The position numbers and the translations under genes were made by a program. A DNA stretch of 64,000 bases from Methanobacterium spitsbergense (GTDB lineage: Archaea > Methanobacteriota > Methanobacteria > Methanobacteriales > Methanobacteriaceae): assembly GCF_019931065.1 (NCBI RefSeq), contig NZ_JAIOUQ010000014.1:1-64000 (forward strand), in the 5' to 3' direction. Below, piece by piece: positions 55,275 through 64,000 of this stretch (positions are counted from its first letter, which is position 1; the number at the start of each line of letters is the position of its first letter). The notes beneath the pieces were generated by a model. That model was given only the letters and a program-made list of their open reading frames with translations, made no database searches and was not told where the DNA came from.

Positions 55275-55275
55275 A

Positions 55276-55322
55276 AAAAGTTTTTTTTACTATTTTTTTT
55301 AATTTATATTATCTATTTTTTT
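55276..55322. terminator. T-rich bidirectional termination region
   Basis: Between convergent genes, the + strand has runs of 8, 8 and 7 T within 47 bp, the usual archaeal termination signal for the sulfur operon. On the other strand A-runs precede the kinase stop only weakly. Confidence 0.5.
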
Positions 55323-55347
55323 ATTAAAAACAAAATATGCATTAATC

Positions 55348-57381
55348 TTAATCTTCATCATCAATCTCTTTAAAAGTCAATTTAAAATTGGTACCATTGT
55401 TACTATGAACCTCTAGAAGGGCTTCAAGCTGTATTGAAAGACTAGATACAAGTTTGAGCCCTAAAGAAGATGCTTCAAATGGATCAATATTACTTGGAAT
55501 TCCAATACCATCATCAGAAACTGTTAAAATATATTCTCCACCATCAAACTCGAGCTTCACATTAATATTACCTTTATCATCAGGAAATGCGTGTTTAATA
55601 GAATTTGAAACCATTTCATTAACAATTAAACCCATTGGGAGAGCAGTATCAATATTTAAATAAATTTCATCTACATGCACTTCTGTTTTAATATTACTTG
55701 AAACACGTGAATATGATGTTAGAATATCACGAACAAGACTATCCATATATTCATACATATTGAGCTTACTCATATTGGGACTATGGTAAAGCTTTTCATG
55801 GATCATAGCTATGGATTTAACACGGCCTCTGCTTTCTTTAAGAACTTCAGAAGCCTCTTCATTCTCAGTATTTTTAGCTTGAAGAGATAAAAGACTTGAA
55901 ATAATCTGCATGTTATTTTTAACCCTATGATGAATTTCCTGTAAAAGCACGTCCTTTTCATTTAAAGATGCAACGAGTTTATCTTCAACATTTTTTAACT
56001 CAGAAATGTCTATAATTATTCCCCTGAAACCTTCAGGAACACCATTGTGGGTTATAGGGTTAGAATAGAGTATTATGGGGAATTTAGTCATGTCTTTGCA
56101 CAAGGCAGTATATTCATCTCCAGTAACCTGCCCCTCAAGAACCTTTTGAATTCTTGCCTTTGATAACGGTCTATCTTCCTCAATTAACAGTTCTAAAATA
56201 TTTAAACTATTATCCCGATCCGCCTGGGAATAACCAAACATTATAAAGGCATACTTATTCATGAATGTAAGATTACCTTTTAAATCTGTTTCAAAAACTG
56301 TTTGGGGAAGAAGATCTGCCAGATCTCTGTACTTCTTCTCAGACTTTTTTATATGTTCCTCAGCATTTTTACGACTAGTTATATCTTCAAAAATATATAT
56401 CCAACCTGAAAAAAGCCCCCCATTATAAACAGGGGCAAATTGAATTTCAATCCATTCAACATCAGATTTTTCAATTTTTAAATTAATATTACCCTCAACT
56501 TTTCCCTTTGGTGAGATTTCATTCCATATTTCAAGTTTTTGACCTGCACTTTGACCAACACATGTATTATCCAATTTAAGAAGTTTCTCTGCCTGAGGAT
56601 TAATATCCATAATCCTCTCCTGTGTATCTAGCACCAACACCCCATTTTTCATACTGTCAAAGAGGCTTTTATATGCTGGAGGCATAATATCCAGGAGTTT
56701 ATAACCAACAATACTCCATAATATAAGAATTCCTGAGGCTGTGAGGGCCAGAGGTGTGGGATCAAAGAAGAATGGGATAAGACCTGCAGAATAAAAAGAA
56801 TTGCTTAATAACGGTATTAATGCGGCTAGAAAAACCATCATTGCCTGACGTTGGTAGATGCGAGATGTTCTAAATAAATTCTGTCCAATTAAGACCAATC
56901 CTGCCAGTAAGAGTATATATGAATAAATAGCAGAGGTTATGGCTGCAGGTCCATGAGCGTATAATACCATTAAACCTTCAGAAGTCATCACGGGAATGAT
57001 AAGTGGCCATACAAGTCCGTGCAATTCATTTGTAAATGTCAAGTAGATAGTGGCAACAGGAATTAAAAAAAGAAATATAACTCTGGGTCTTTTTATAACC
57101 TCTTGATTCTGAGTGTAATCTAATGTAAAAAGAAACCAAAATGGTGCAGCAGCACTGATCCCAATATAACTGAGTTTAGCCCATAAAATCTTTGAAGCCA
57201 AATCTGCAGAAGCTAACTCCATAGCACTGGTTAACGACCATTCCGCTACCAATAAAAATAATAATGAAAGATACAATGCACCGCTAACTCCCCGTCTTTT
57301 CCAAGCCCTCCAAGATAAAAGGAGACTTATTAATGAACTGATAATTAAAATTCCAGAGTAAGCAGTGTACTGTATTTCCAT
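55348..57381 (-). CDS. Membrane sensor histidine kinase (7TM-PAS-PAS-HisKA_2-HATPase)
   Basis: 677 residues. The first 215 residues form seven or so membrane helices of the histidine-kinase 7TM type (FLLVAEWSLTSAMELASADL, LWAKLSYIGISAAAPFWFLF). Two PAS domains follow (about 230-340 and 350-460), HisKA_2 with His in [23 protein letters not shown], then HATPase (NEMVSNSIKHAF, DDGIGIPSN, LGLKLVSSLS). GAGGAT precedes the ATG. Its catalytic half is closely similar to the kinase at 45.8 kb. The ligand is unknown. Confidence 0.92.
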   Translation of the reverse strand: MEIQYTAYSGILIISSLISLLLSWRAWKRRGVSGALYLSLLFLLVAEWSLTSAMELASADLASKILWAKLSYIGISAAAPFWFLFTLDYTQNQEVIKRPRVIFLFLIPVATIYLTFTNELHGLVWPLIIPVMTSEGLMVLYAHGPAAITSAIYSYILLLAGLVLIGQNLFRTSRIYQRQAMMVFLAALIPLLSNSFYSAGLIPFFFDPTPLALTASGILILWSIVGYKLLDIMPPAYKSLFDSMKNGVLVLDTQERIMDINPQAEKLLKLDNTCVGQSAGQKLEIWNEISPKGKVEGNINLKIEKSDVEWIEIQFAPVYNGGLFSGWIYIFEDITSRKNAEEHIKKSEKKYRDLADLLPQTVFETDLKGNLTFMNKYAFIMFGYSQADRDNSLNILELLIEEDRPLSKARIQKVLEGQVTGDEYTALCKDMTKFPIILYSNPITHNGVPEGFRGIIIDISELKNVEDKLVASLNEKDVLLQEIHHRVKNNMQIISSLLSLQAKNTENEEASEVLKESRGRVKSIAMIHEKLYHSPNMSKLNMYEYMDSLVRDILTSYSRVSSNIKTEVHVDEIYLNIDTALPMGLIVNEMVSNSIKHAFPDDKGNINVKLEFDGGEYILTVSDDGIGIPSNIDPFEASSLGLKLVSSLSIQLEALLEVHSNNGTNFKLTFKEIDDED

Positions 57382-57495
57382 TTTGTATCCTCAAATGTTT
57401 TTTAAACCATCTGTTTCTGATTATAAATAGCTTTATTCCTCAACAATATATTCACATACTTTCAAAAGAATTTTACATGTTAAAACCAAAAAATT

Positions 57496-58191
57496 ATGAT
57501 CATGGAAAATGAAAAAACCTGGAAACAGTTTAAAGGAAAGGAAACACCATCTTCCGTTGAGATCAACGAACTCTTCTTTAACAATATTCCTGAAGGTTCT
57601 GAAATACTAGATTTTGGTTGTGCATGGGGCAGAATAGCATTCCACCTTCAAAAAATGGGTTACAATGTAACAGGCTTCGATCTAAACCAAAATGCGGTGG
57701 AAACAGCATTAAAAGAAGCAGAAAAAACCAACAAGAAAAATATTTTCCAGGTGCAATTCCACACAGCAAATGCAATTGAATTACCATACCCTGACAAGTC
57801 TTTTGATGCATGTATTTTACAGGCATTCCTTACAACCATAATCAAACCCGAACACAGAACCCTCATATTAAAAGAGGCAAACAGAGTACTAAAAGATGAA
57901 GGAATTGTATATTTGGCAGATTTTGGCCAAAACTGGGAAAATCCCTACTACAGCCAGAGATATGAACGTGATTTTGCGAAAACAGGAGAAATGGGAACAT
58001 TTATTGTGACCAAAAAAGGAAAACCTCCTGGCAAAGAACTTTTCAAGGCACACCACTATACAAAGGAAGAATTAATGTTATTATTTGAGCAGGTTAAAAA
58101 ATTCAAGGTAGAAATAGTACATGAAACAGTATTAACAACATTTCAGGGCAACCAAACCAAAGGATACATCATAATTGCAAAGAAAATATAA
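57496..58191 (+). CDS. Class I SAM-dependent methyltransferase
   Basis: 231 residues. Motif I SEILDFGCAWGRIAFHLQKMG, acidic strand-2 end VTGFDLN, motif II LPYPDKSFDACILQAFLT and KEANRVLKDEGIVYLADFG. This is the UbiE/Methyltransf_11-like layout. The substrate is not deducible. No ribosome site precedes ATG 57496 or the second ATG at 57502, so it may be leaderless. About 100 bp further on is the ABC-class ATPase gene. Confidence 0.88.
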   Translation: MIMENEKTWKQFKGKETPSSVEINELFFNNIPEGSEILDFGCAWGRIAFHLQKMGYNVTGFDLNQNAVETALKEAEKTNKKNIFQVQFHTANAIELPYPDKSFDACILQAFLTTIIKPEHRTLILKEANRVLKDEGIVYLADFGQNWENPYYSQRYERDFAKTGEMGTFIVTKKGKPPGKELFKAHHYTKEELMLLFEQVKKFKVEIVHETVLTTFQGNQTKGYIIIAKKI

Positions 58192-58296
58192 AAAAAAATA
58201 ATGAATAAAACTAGTTTAGCTAAAATAATCAATTCAAATATAACTTAAAAGATTTCCACCTAATTACAATCCATAAATAAATTTATAGGAAATAAT

Positions 58297-60003
58297 ATGA
58301 AAGATAAAAAAGAACTTCAAAAAATACTCAAAAGAATAGATGGAAAGGGTTACAAGGCATATAATGATATTAAAGGCATTTATAACTTTGATTTTTTTAT
58401 TTTACATATAGACCATATTCAGAGAGATCCCTTTGCAGGTCCATCACTTTTAAGAGTTGAGGTGCAGGATGCATCATTTCCAAGAGAATTAATTGACAAC
58501 CATGAAAAAAGGGATGCAGTATCCGACTTTATTGCAAGAGCATTCAATGGATCAATAAAAAAACAAACAGCAGGAAGAAGTGGAAGTGGAAAAAGTGGGA
58601 TTATAACAATAGACAGAGGAGGTCAGGAGATATTAGAAAGGAGCTGTGTTAATATTCAGTCAGATAATTTGGAGGTTAGATTTTCTTTAGGCCTTCCAGC
58701 ACGTGGAAGAAGGATAATAGGTAGAGAAGCTTCCAGAATATTGATGGATATACTTCCAGCAATTGTTAATAATTCATGTTTCTATAAAAATCTAGATTCA
58801 GACCATCTCACAGAAGAAGTGGAACTTTATGAAGATGCAAATTTTATACGAAATCAGCTAAAAAGCAGAGGTCTGATTGCATTTGTACGGGATGGTTCAA
58901 TACTTCCAAGGGGAAGCGGAGTAACTGACAAACCATTAAAAAATGCAGTTCAATTTAAAACACCAAAAACCCTGGAAGTTATATTTGAAACACCCAACAA
59001 TGGATCTGTACGGGGTATGGGTGTCCCTAATGGCGTTAACTTGATAGTTGGTGGAGGTTATCATGGCAAATCAACACTGCTACAGGCAATAGAGAGGGGT
59101 GTTTACAATCATGTATATGGGGATGGAAGGGAATGGGTTGTAACAGATCCAACTGCAGTCAAGATCAGAGCAGAAGATGGCAGAAGAATAGAGAATGTTG
59201 ACATCAGTTCATTTATACACAACCCACCTTTAAATAAAAACACCGAAGAATTCTCAACAGAAAATGCATCGGGTTCAACATCCCAGGCAGCAAATATTGT
59301 AGAGGCAGTAGAAGCAGGAACAAAACTCATACTATTCGACGAAGACACATCAGCAACCAACTTCATGATACGCGATGAAAGAATGCAGAGACTGGTTTCA
59401 AACGAGAAAGAACCAATAACACCATTTATAGACAGGGTCCGAGAACTTTACGAAGACCATAACATATCCACCATCATGGTAATGGGAGGATCAGGGGACT
59501 ACTTTGAAGTCGCAGACACAGTTATAATGATGGACAACTACCTGCCAGAAGACGTTACAAAGGATGCAAAAAAGATAAAAGAAGAGCTTCCAATAAACAG
59601 AATGCAAGAAATAGAATTCAAATTTCGATTCAAGGAAAGATACCCACTTCCAGAAAGTATTAAACCATATAAAGGTCGGAAAATAAAACTAGATATACGT
59701 GGAAAATCAACCATACTACTTGGCCTTGAAACCATAGACCTTTCCCAGGTTGAACAGTTAATCGACATTAGTCAGACGCGTGCAATAGCCTATGCAATAG
59801 CCTATGCAGCCCAAAACCATATGGATGGTAAAACCAATATGAAAGAAATAGTAAAGATGGTAGAACACGATATAGAAACAAAAGGACTTGACATACTGGC
59901 ACCAAAGGGTCGAAAGAATCCTAATAATATTGTAAAACCAAGAATATTTGAACTTACAGCAGCATTCAACAGACTAAGAAGTTTAAAAACTAGAAAATAT
60001 TAA
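58297..60003 (+). CDS. Predicted ABC-class ATPase (ABC_ATPase family, PF09818-like)
   Basis: 568 residues. The N-terminal region KGYKAYNDIKGIYNFDFFILHIDHIQRDPFAGPS and the nucleotide site LIVGGGYHGKSTLLQAIERGVYNH identify this stand-alone ABC-class ATPase family. Later motifs are KLILFDEDTSATNFMIRDERM (Walker B region) and TIMVMGGSGDYFEVADTVI. No membrane segments, so it is not a classic transporter; a nucleic-acid or RNA-related role has been suggested for the family but is not established. AGGAAAT precedes the ATG. Confidence 0.9.
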   Translation: MKDKKELQKILKRIDGKGYKAYNDIKGIYNFDFFILHIDHIQRDPFAGPSLLRVEVQDASFPRELIDNHEKRDAVSDFIARAFNGSIKKQTAGRSGSGKSGIITIDRGGQEILERSCVNIQSDNLEVRFSLGLPARGRRIIGREASRILMDILPAIVNNSCFYKNLDSDHLTEEVELYEDANFIRNQLKSRGLIAFVRDGSILPRGSGVTDKPLKNAVQFKTPKTLEVIFETPNNGSVRGMGVPNGVNLIVGGGYHGKSTLLQAIERGVYNHVYGDGREWVVTDPTAVKIRAEDGRRIENVDISSFIHNPPLNKNTEEFSTENASGSTSQAANIVEAVEAGTKLILFDEDTSATNFMIRDERMQRLVSNEKEPITPFIDRVRELYEDHNISTIMVMGGSGDYFEVADTVIMMDNYLPEDVTKDAKKIKEELPINRMQEIEFKFRFKERYPLPESIKPYKGRKIKLDIRGKSTILLGLETIDLSQVEQLIDISQTRAIAYAIAYAAQNHMDGKTNMKEIVKMVEHDIETKGLDILAPKGRKNPNNIVKPRIFELTAAFNRLRSLKTRKY

Positions 60004-60080
60004 AACAATGATCCATAGAACTTCACATCTCATTGAACCTTCATATTACAAATCAGCTTCACATCATTTATTTAGAAGAT

Positions 60081-60479
60081 TTACTCCACTTCTAACTCAT
60101 AAATAATACCAATTTTTTTAAAAAGTTCCTTTAAAGAATTATAATTATCCTCTTTAAGGGCATATACTTCCTTCTTCCCCTTATATTTAAAGCTGAATCT
60201 TTTTATGGGATGTCCAAATTTAATATCCTTTATTTCTGCTATAAAGTACTTTTTATCTTTACCCGTTCTTCTAGTTCTGTAAAAATTTTTCCTGTATTCA
60301 ATCAGCAACTCACTGGTTAACTCAATATCATAAAAGTCATCTTCAAAAAAGAGTAAAGTTTCACTAAGATCCTTATCACATACAATACAACTATCTGCGT
60401 CTTCCGGGTTTCCAACACCACACTCTGGACATATCCTGTTAAAAGATGTTTTATCGTTGTATTCTTGGTTCATAGTCAT
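60081..60479 (-). CDS. Zinc-ribbon protein with a PH-like domain
   Basis: 132 residues. The ribbon ICPECGVGNPEDADSCIVCDKD is followed by a strand-rich domain (NFYRTRRTGKDKKYFIAEIKDIKFGHPIKRFSFKYKGKKEVYALKE) that reads like a PH/GRAM-type fold. It resembles the layout of the island protein at 28893-29453, suggesting a family with chromosomal and island members. GTGATGG precedes the ATG. Function unknown. Confidence 0.75.
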   Translation of the reverse strand: MTMNQEYNDKTSFNRICPECGVGNPEDADSCIVCDKDLSETLLFFEDDFYDIELTSELLIEYRKNFYRTRRTGKDKKYFIAEIKDIKFGHPIKRFSFKYKGKKEVYALKEDNYNSLKELFKKIGIIYELEVE

Positions 60480-60733
60480 TTTTTACCATCACAAATTCGA
60501 TCTTACATTGTATGTATCATTAATCTGTTTTCTATATGAAAGTAGATATAAATTATTATTTTTGAGTTAGAGATATTACCTTAATCTTGTCCATCGATAA
60601 TTTTTGGTGATGATCATCACATAAAAACTTCTAATTATTTTTTAGACTGTGAATAAAAATCAAAATTAAAATCTACTTTCAGAAGATTTACGATCAAACA
60701 CAGGATTATAATTAAAATTACAACGGTGGACAA

Positions 60734-61261
60734 ATGCCATATATGATATGCAAAAAATGCGATGTTTACTATGAAATAGCCGATGAGAATGCAGAGAAAG
60801 ATTTAAAATCATGTCAATGCGGCTCTAAAATGAAGTATTACGAAAAACTTGAAGATTTTCTTAATTCAAAGGAACGCAAAACCAATGGAAACTCTATTCC
60901 AGTTATTGAAAGACTGGTAATAGATTATGAATCGGCGATCTCAAGAATAATACTCCAATGTATGTTGGAAATTCCAATTGAACTGGGAATAAAACGTTTC
61001 ATGCTAATTTTAAATGGAAAAGAATCTCCATTCATAACAAAATACAAGCTGTACAAACTTAAAACCTATGGAATGCTTTCTAACTATACAGAAGAACAAT
61101 TAAGAATTATTATAGATTCTATTATTGAAAATGGGTTTCTAAAAACAGAATATAAATCCGAATACGAGGGTTCTTATCTTGAATTAACAGATAAAGGTAA
61201 ATTCTTCTTAAATGTTGGAGATAACATTGAAATGGGTTTTTTGAAAAAAGTAATTAAATAA
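60734..61261 (+). CDS. Zinc-ribbon protein with an RQC-like winged helix
   Basis: 175 residues. The N-terminal ribbon YMICKKCDVYYEI...LKSCQCGSKMKYYEKL resembles the first ribbon of the island gene at 27356. After a linker, the last 90 residues (LILNGKESPFITKYKLYKLKTYGMLSNYTEEQLRIIIDSIIENGFL...YLELTDKGKFFL) look like the RQC winged helix of RecQ helicases, without any helicase. It is probably a small DNA-binding protein. The neighbour downstream is the IS element. Confidence 0.7.
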   Translation: MPYMICKKCDVYYEIADENAEKDLKSCQCGSKMKYYEKLEDFLNSKERKTNGNSIPVIERLVIDYESAISRIILQCMLEIPIELGIKRFMLILNGKESPFITKYKLYKLKTYGMLSNYTEEQLRIIIDSIIENGFLKTEYKSEYEGSYLELTDKGKFFLNVGDNIEMGFLKKVIK

Positions 61262-61287
61262 TTTTAATAAATATTTTTTTTAATAAA

Positions 61288-62495
61288 TGAGAATTTCTAT
61301 TTACGTGATTTTTTTGGATTGAATTTTTTATAAATTTTTTTGTAAGCATTTTAGAGATTTTTTCGTGTTTTTTGGTTATTTTTCTTTTTTTCTATTTATT
61401 TTCTCTTTTTCCTGGGTAGCGTTCGCTAGGTTGTGTTTTTTTGTTTGAGGGTGTTTAGTTGTAGTAAGTTGTAGCAGAAGCATGTGAAGATGTTTTTGGT
61501 GTGTGTTCGTAGTGTTGTGGTGACTTTGACGTGGCCTGAGTGGAATATGTTTTTGATTACGGTGTATGGTCGTTCTCCTGGTGATCTTTTGCGGGTTATG
61601 CGTTTGTTTCGGTGTTTTGTCTTTTTTATTTAGTGGGTGGCCACGTGTTGCGCGGTTCATGGTTGCGTTGTAGCATTTGCATTTTGTTCCAAAGTATCCG
61701 CGATCTCGGTATGTAACTTCTCCGGGTTTAGTGAGGTCAAATTGACTATCATGAACTGATGCGGGTGTTGTTTCGATTTCTTTTATTAATTGGTGGTCTA
61801 TGTCCATTTTGCTGTGTAGTTTGTAGCCAAAATGAGATTTTCCATTCTTTTTTGTCCATTCGCCATCTTTGTTTCGTCGTGTTTTTGCACTTGGTCCTCG
61901 AGGTTCGACTACTTTTTTATGGCCTGGATCTGTTGTTATGAATGTGGCATCTTGTATAACGCCTTCTTTAATCTTTAATCCTTTGGCATCTATCTGTCGT
62001 TGTAGTTCTTCCCATATTTTTTCGTCTTTGCCTGTGTAGATTAATCGTTCTTTGAATGCCCAGACCGTGGAACGGTCTGGGATTCTTTCAGGGAATCCTA
62101 AAAACTTGTGGAATGAAATACGATCATTTGCTTGTCTTTCAAGTTCAGGATCCAACAATCCATACCACGATTGCAAAACCAACATCTTCATCATAACTAT
62201 TTCATCATTATTAGGCCTGCCACCCAGTTCTGTACGATTATCATACATTTCCCTAATAATCGGCCTAAAAACCCCCAATCAATAAGAGGATCAATCTCAG
62301 CCAACTTATCACCAAGCTCTTCCACACGAACATACTCTTTCCTCATGAAAAAATCATAAAACGACTTCATAATACTTCTATACCCTTAATAATATATAAA
62401 TTTATTGCATTTAGCATTTAAACCCACATTAACAAATAAAAAATAAACCAAAAGATTAAAATCGAAAAAAATCAAATGGTTTATAAAAATTCTCA
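61288..62495. mobile_element. Decayed IS element, IS5-like, with terminal inverted repeats
   Basis: The left end TGAGAATTT...TGATTTTTTTGGATT (from 61288) and the right end AATCGAAAAAAATCA...AAATTCTCA (to 62495) are imperfect inverted repeats of about 33-36 bp. Between them is one transposase gene on the minus strand. A short target duplication cannot be fixed because both flanks are A/T runs. Total length is about 1.2 kb. Confidence 0.65.
61436..62370 (-). pseudogene. IS5-family (DDE) transposase, two frameshifts
   Basis: The true start is ATG 62370: MKSFYDFFMRKEYVRVEELG up to DPLIDWG, then a frame break at the G run near 62280. The main part reads FRPIIREMYDN, GGRPNNDEIVMMKMLVLQSW, VIQDATFITTDPGHKK (first Asp), PASVHDSQ (second Asp) and YRDRGYFG. 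A second break in A-rich sequence near 61620-61640 leads to the C-terminus NKRITRKRSPGERPY and IFTCFCYNLLQLN, ending at 61436. The continuous frame down to 61376 reads unnatural sequence after the break. Probably inactive. Confidence 0.8.
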
Positions 62496-62562
62496 AATAT
62501 TTTTTTTAAGACTATATTTTTTTAAACAGTATCAAGACTAATAAAAATTCAAACAATTTTTT

Positions 62563-63759
62563 TTACAAATTGCAGATCTCATCGGGAATTTCTCTAAGTG
62601 AAATCAGATCTTTTGCAATGCACAGAACAGTTAAAATCACCCGCACCAAGAATCCTGGTAAAATTGTACCTAAAAAGCCGGTTAATAAAACCAAAAGTAT
62701 TATCAAATAATATGGAATTCTGAATATTAAAAGTAGACGGCTTTTACAGTCATCCCATCTAAATGAGGAAATGAATATTAGGCTCAGTGATAAAAGTGCA
62801 ACAGCTAGTGATATGCACATAATCCATGTATCAATGCTTGAAAGTTCACTTCCATACGATAACATTAAAACATGTTTGATACCAGCAGCCGCTCCAACAA
62901 TTCCAAGAAGCAATGGAAAATGGGAGTATATCCAAAGCTGATATTTGACAATTTGATCTCCGCGTTCCTGTACTCTTGCTTCAGCACCTCCGGCCTCTTC
63001 AAAGTATCCCCACCATATGCTGAAAGATATTAATAGACCCATTAATCCTATAATTGCTGTGTAAATATTGAATCCAACATTACTAATGGCCAAAACAACA
63101 CTCACAATTGCTTCTCCAATAACAATTATGGTGAAAAGACCAAACCTTTCAGGTAAATGAGTTGGATGTGTAGGAAAATTTATATGAAGATCCCCTGCTC
63201 TAAAAGGTGTTAAGAAATCAACAAATAAAGCAACTCCCCAGAGTACAAAACGATAAGGAGCAGGTATAAATGCAGATATCAACCATATAGTGGCAGCAAT
63301 ACCAAAACCAATACTGTAACGACGTGTTAATGGACGTGCATCAGGCAAATTTCTTCCAACTTTAACATACTGAGCAACAAGAATAAATCTCAAAACAGCA
63401 TAAGAGATAGCAAAACCCTCACCAGTGGTTGTCAAAGCATTCCTAACGTTAACTGCCAACGAAGCAACAACAACCATCTGCAACATTGTCAAGGCCCTAT
63501 TTAAGATATCATCGGTTCCAAAACGGTCCAAATAAAATGTATGACCCGACCAACCCCACCAGATAGCAAAAAATAGGGGAATAGATTCTAAAAAAGTAAT
63601 GGGTGTATAATTAGCACTTAAATTTAATGCAATCTGTGAAATGGCCGCAACAAAAATCAGATCGTACAGTAGTTCCAACCAGTCAGAACGTTTTTCCAAA
63701 CTTTGATCATCATTTGATCGTAAAGTTGGCAGTACAACAAAATCTTTTCTAAGCTTCAT
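62563..63759 (-). CDS. LtrA-like (low temperature requirement A) membrane protein
   Basis: 398 residues from the ATG at 63759 (GGGGG just upstream; a TTG at 63771 is the alternative). The family hallmark is near the N-terminus: SDWLELLYDLIFVAAISQIA. About ten membrane helices follow, with WWGWSGHTFYLDRFGTDD and ERFGLFTIIVIGEAIVSVV as further conserved parts. LtrA proteins are widespread and of unclear function. It stands alone beside the IS element; the last 240 bp of the window hold no gene that I can see. Confidence 0.88.
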   Translation of the reverse strand: MKLRKDFVVLPTLRSNDDQSLEKRSDWLELLYDLIFVAAISQIALNLSANYTPITFLESIPLFFAIWWGWSGHTFYLDRFGTDDILNRALTMLQMVVVASLAVNVRNALTTTGEGFAISYAVLRFILVAQYVKVGRNLPDARPLTRRYSIGFGIAATIWLISAFIPAPYRFVLWGVALFVDFLTPFRAGDLHINFPTHPTHLPERFGLFTIIVIGEAIVSVVLAISNVGFNIYTAIIGLMGLLISFSIWWGYFEEAGGAEARVQERGDQIVKYQLWIYSHFPLLLGIVGAAAGIKHVLMLSYGSELSSIDTWIMCISLAVALLSLSLIFISSFRWDDCKSRLLLIFRIPYYLIILLVLLTGFLGTILPGFLVRVILTVLCIAKDLISLREIPDEICNL

Positions 63760-64000
63760 AGGCCCCCACAATAATCATTAATATGAATATAATTTTACTA
63801 TTAAATTTTTTTTTGATTCAATAATAAAGTACACTATACTATTAGCTTTAAAAAAATTTATAATTACCGATACCCTTCAACTAAACTCCACCACTAATTA
63901 GAAGTCAAAATAAAGTTTTACACCAAAATTTTCAATTACTCTTCATAATCTTAAAAAAAATATGGTAAAACTAATCAATTACAAAAAATATTTCACATTT

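Overview
The window looks like a low-GC methanogenic euryarchaeon of the order Methanobacteriales, most likely Methanobacterium. This rests on AT-rich intergenic DNA with TATA-type promoters, GGAGGTGAT-like ribosome sites, archaeal gene types (Lhr helicase beside an SbcD/Mre11-like phosphoesterase, HisKA_2 kinases with many PAS domains, an ABC-class ATPase, zinc-ribbon proteins) and an archaeal tRNA-Glu(CTC). The species is an inference; no marker gene such as mcrA lies here.

Chromosomal left flank (1-14.3 kb): a nitrilase-family amidase, a HEAT-repeat protein, a QueG-like pseudogene broken by a perfect 43-bp tandem duplication, a PadR-ABC ATPase-ABC permease operon, the phosphoesterase/Lhr pair, a lipocalin/CrtC-like pseudogene with two frameshifts, and a large multi-PAS protein followed by two small regulator-like genes.

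Accessory island (about 14.5-41.2 kb): one block of defence genes and mobile-element genes. It starts with a two-gene module containing a PLD-like protein, a Panacea/RelE-like toxin-antitoxin pair, and a single-chain type IIG restriction-modification enzyme with a HEPN-motif companion. A 10-kb zone (24.3-34.2 kb) follows, with eight zinc-ribbon genes (mostly membrane proteins), a lipoprotein, a Shedu-like nuclease and a DUF2085 protein. One intact ribbon-helix-helix (RHH) gene and six decayed copies of its 3' end punctuate this zone. The RHH promoter carries a palindrome with TTCGTTA/TAACGAA arms that recurs upstream of the PLD-like operon and of a second RHH gene. The right part is a plasmid- or virus-like module: a 1-kb non-coding region with several sets of short repeats spaced 10-11 bp (candidate origin), a primase-polymerase/helicase, an AbrB-type protein, a winged-helix protein and a tyrosine recombinase.

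Right flank (41.3-64 kb): a response regulator whose C-terminal domain matches a small gene on the other side of the island; two paralogous APC amino-acid permeases behind a leader with strong inverted repeats; two HisKA_2 sensor kinases; two methyltransferases; a glutamine-synthetase-like enzyme; tRNA-Glu; an alpha/beta hydrolase; a cyclase/formamidase; a TusA-DsrE-NifS-like sulfur operon whose NifS-like member lacks the PLP lysine; an ABC-class ATPase; two small zinc-ribbon proteins; a decayed IS element with terminal inverted repeats; and an LtrA-like membrane protein.

The best candidates for something undescribed are the RHH-tail/zinc-ribbon array with its shared operator, the phased-repeat region, the PLD-like two-gene module and the permease leader RNA. 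All calls are made by eye from sequence; no database search was run.
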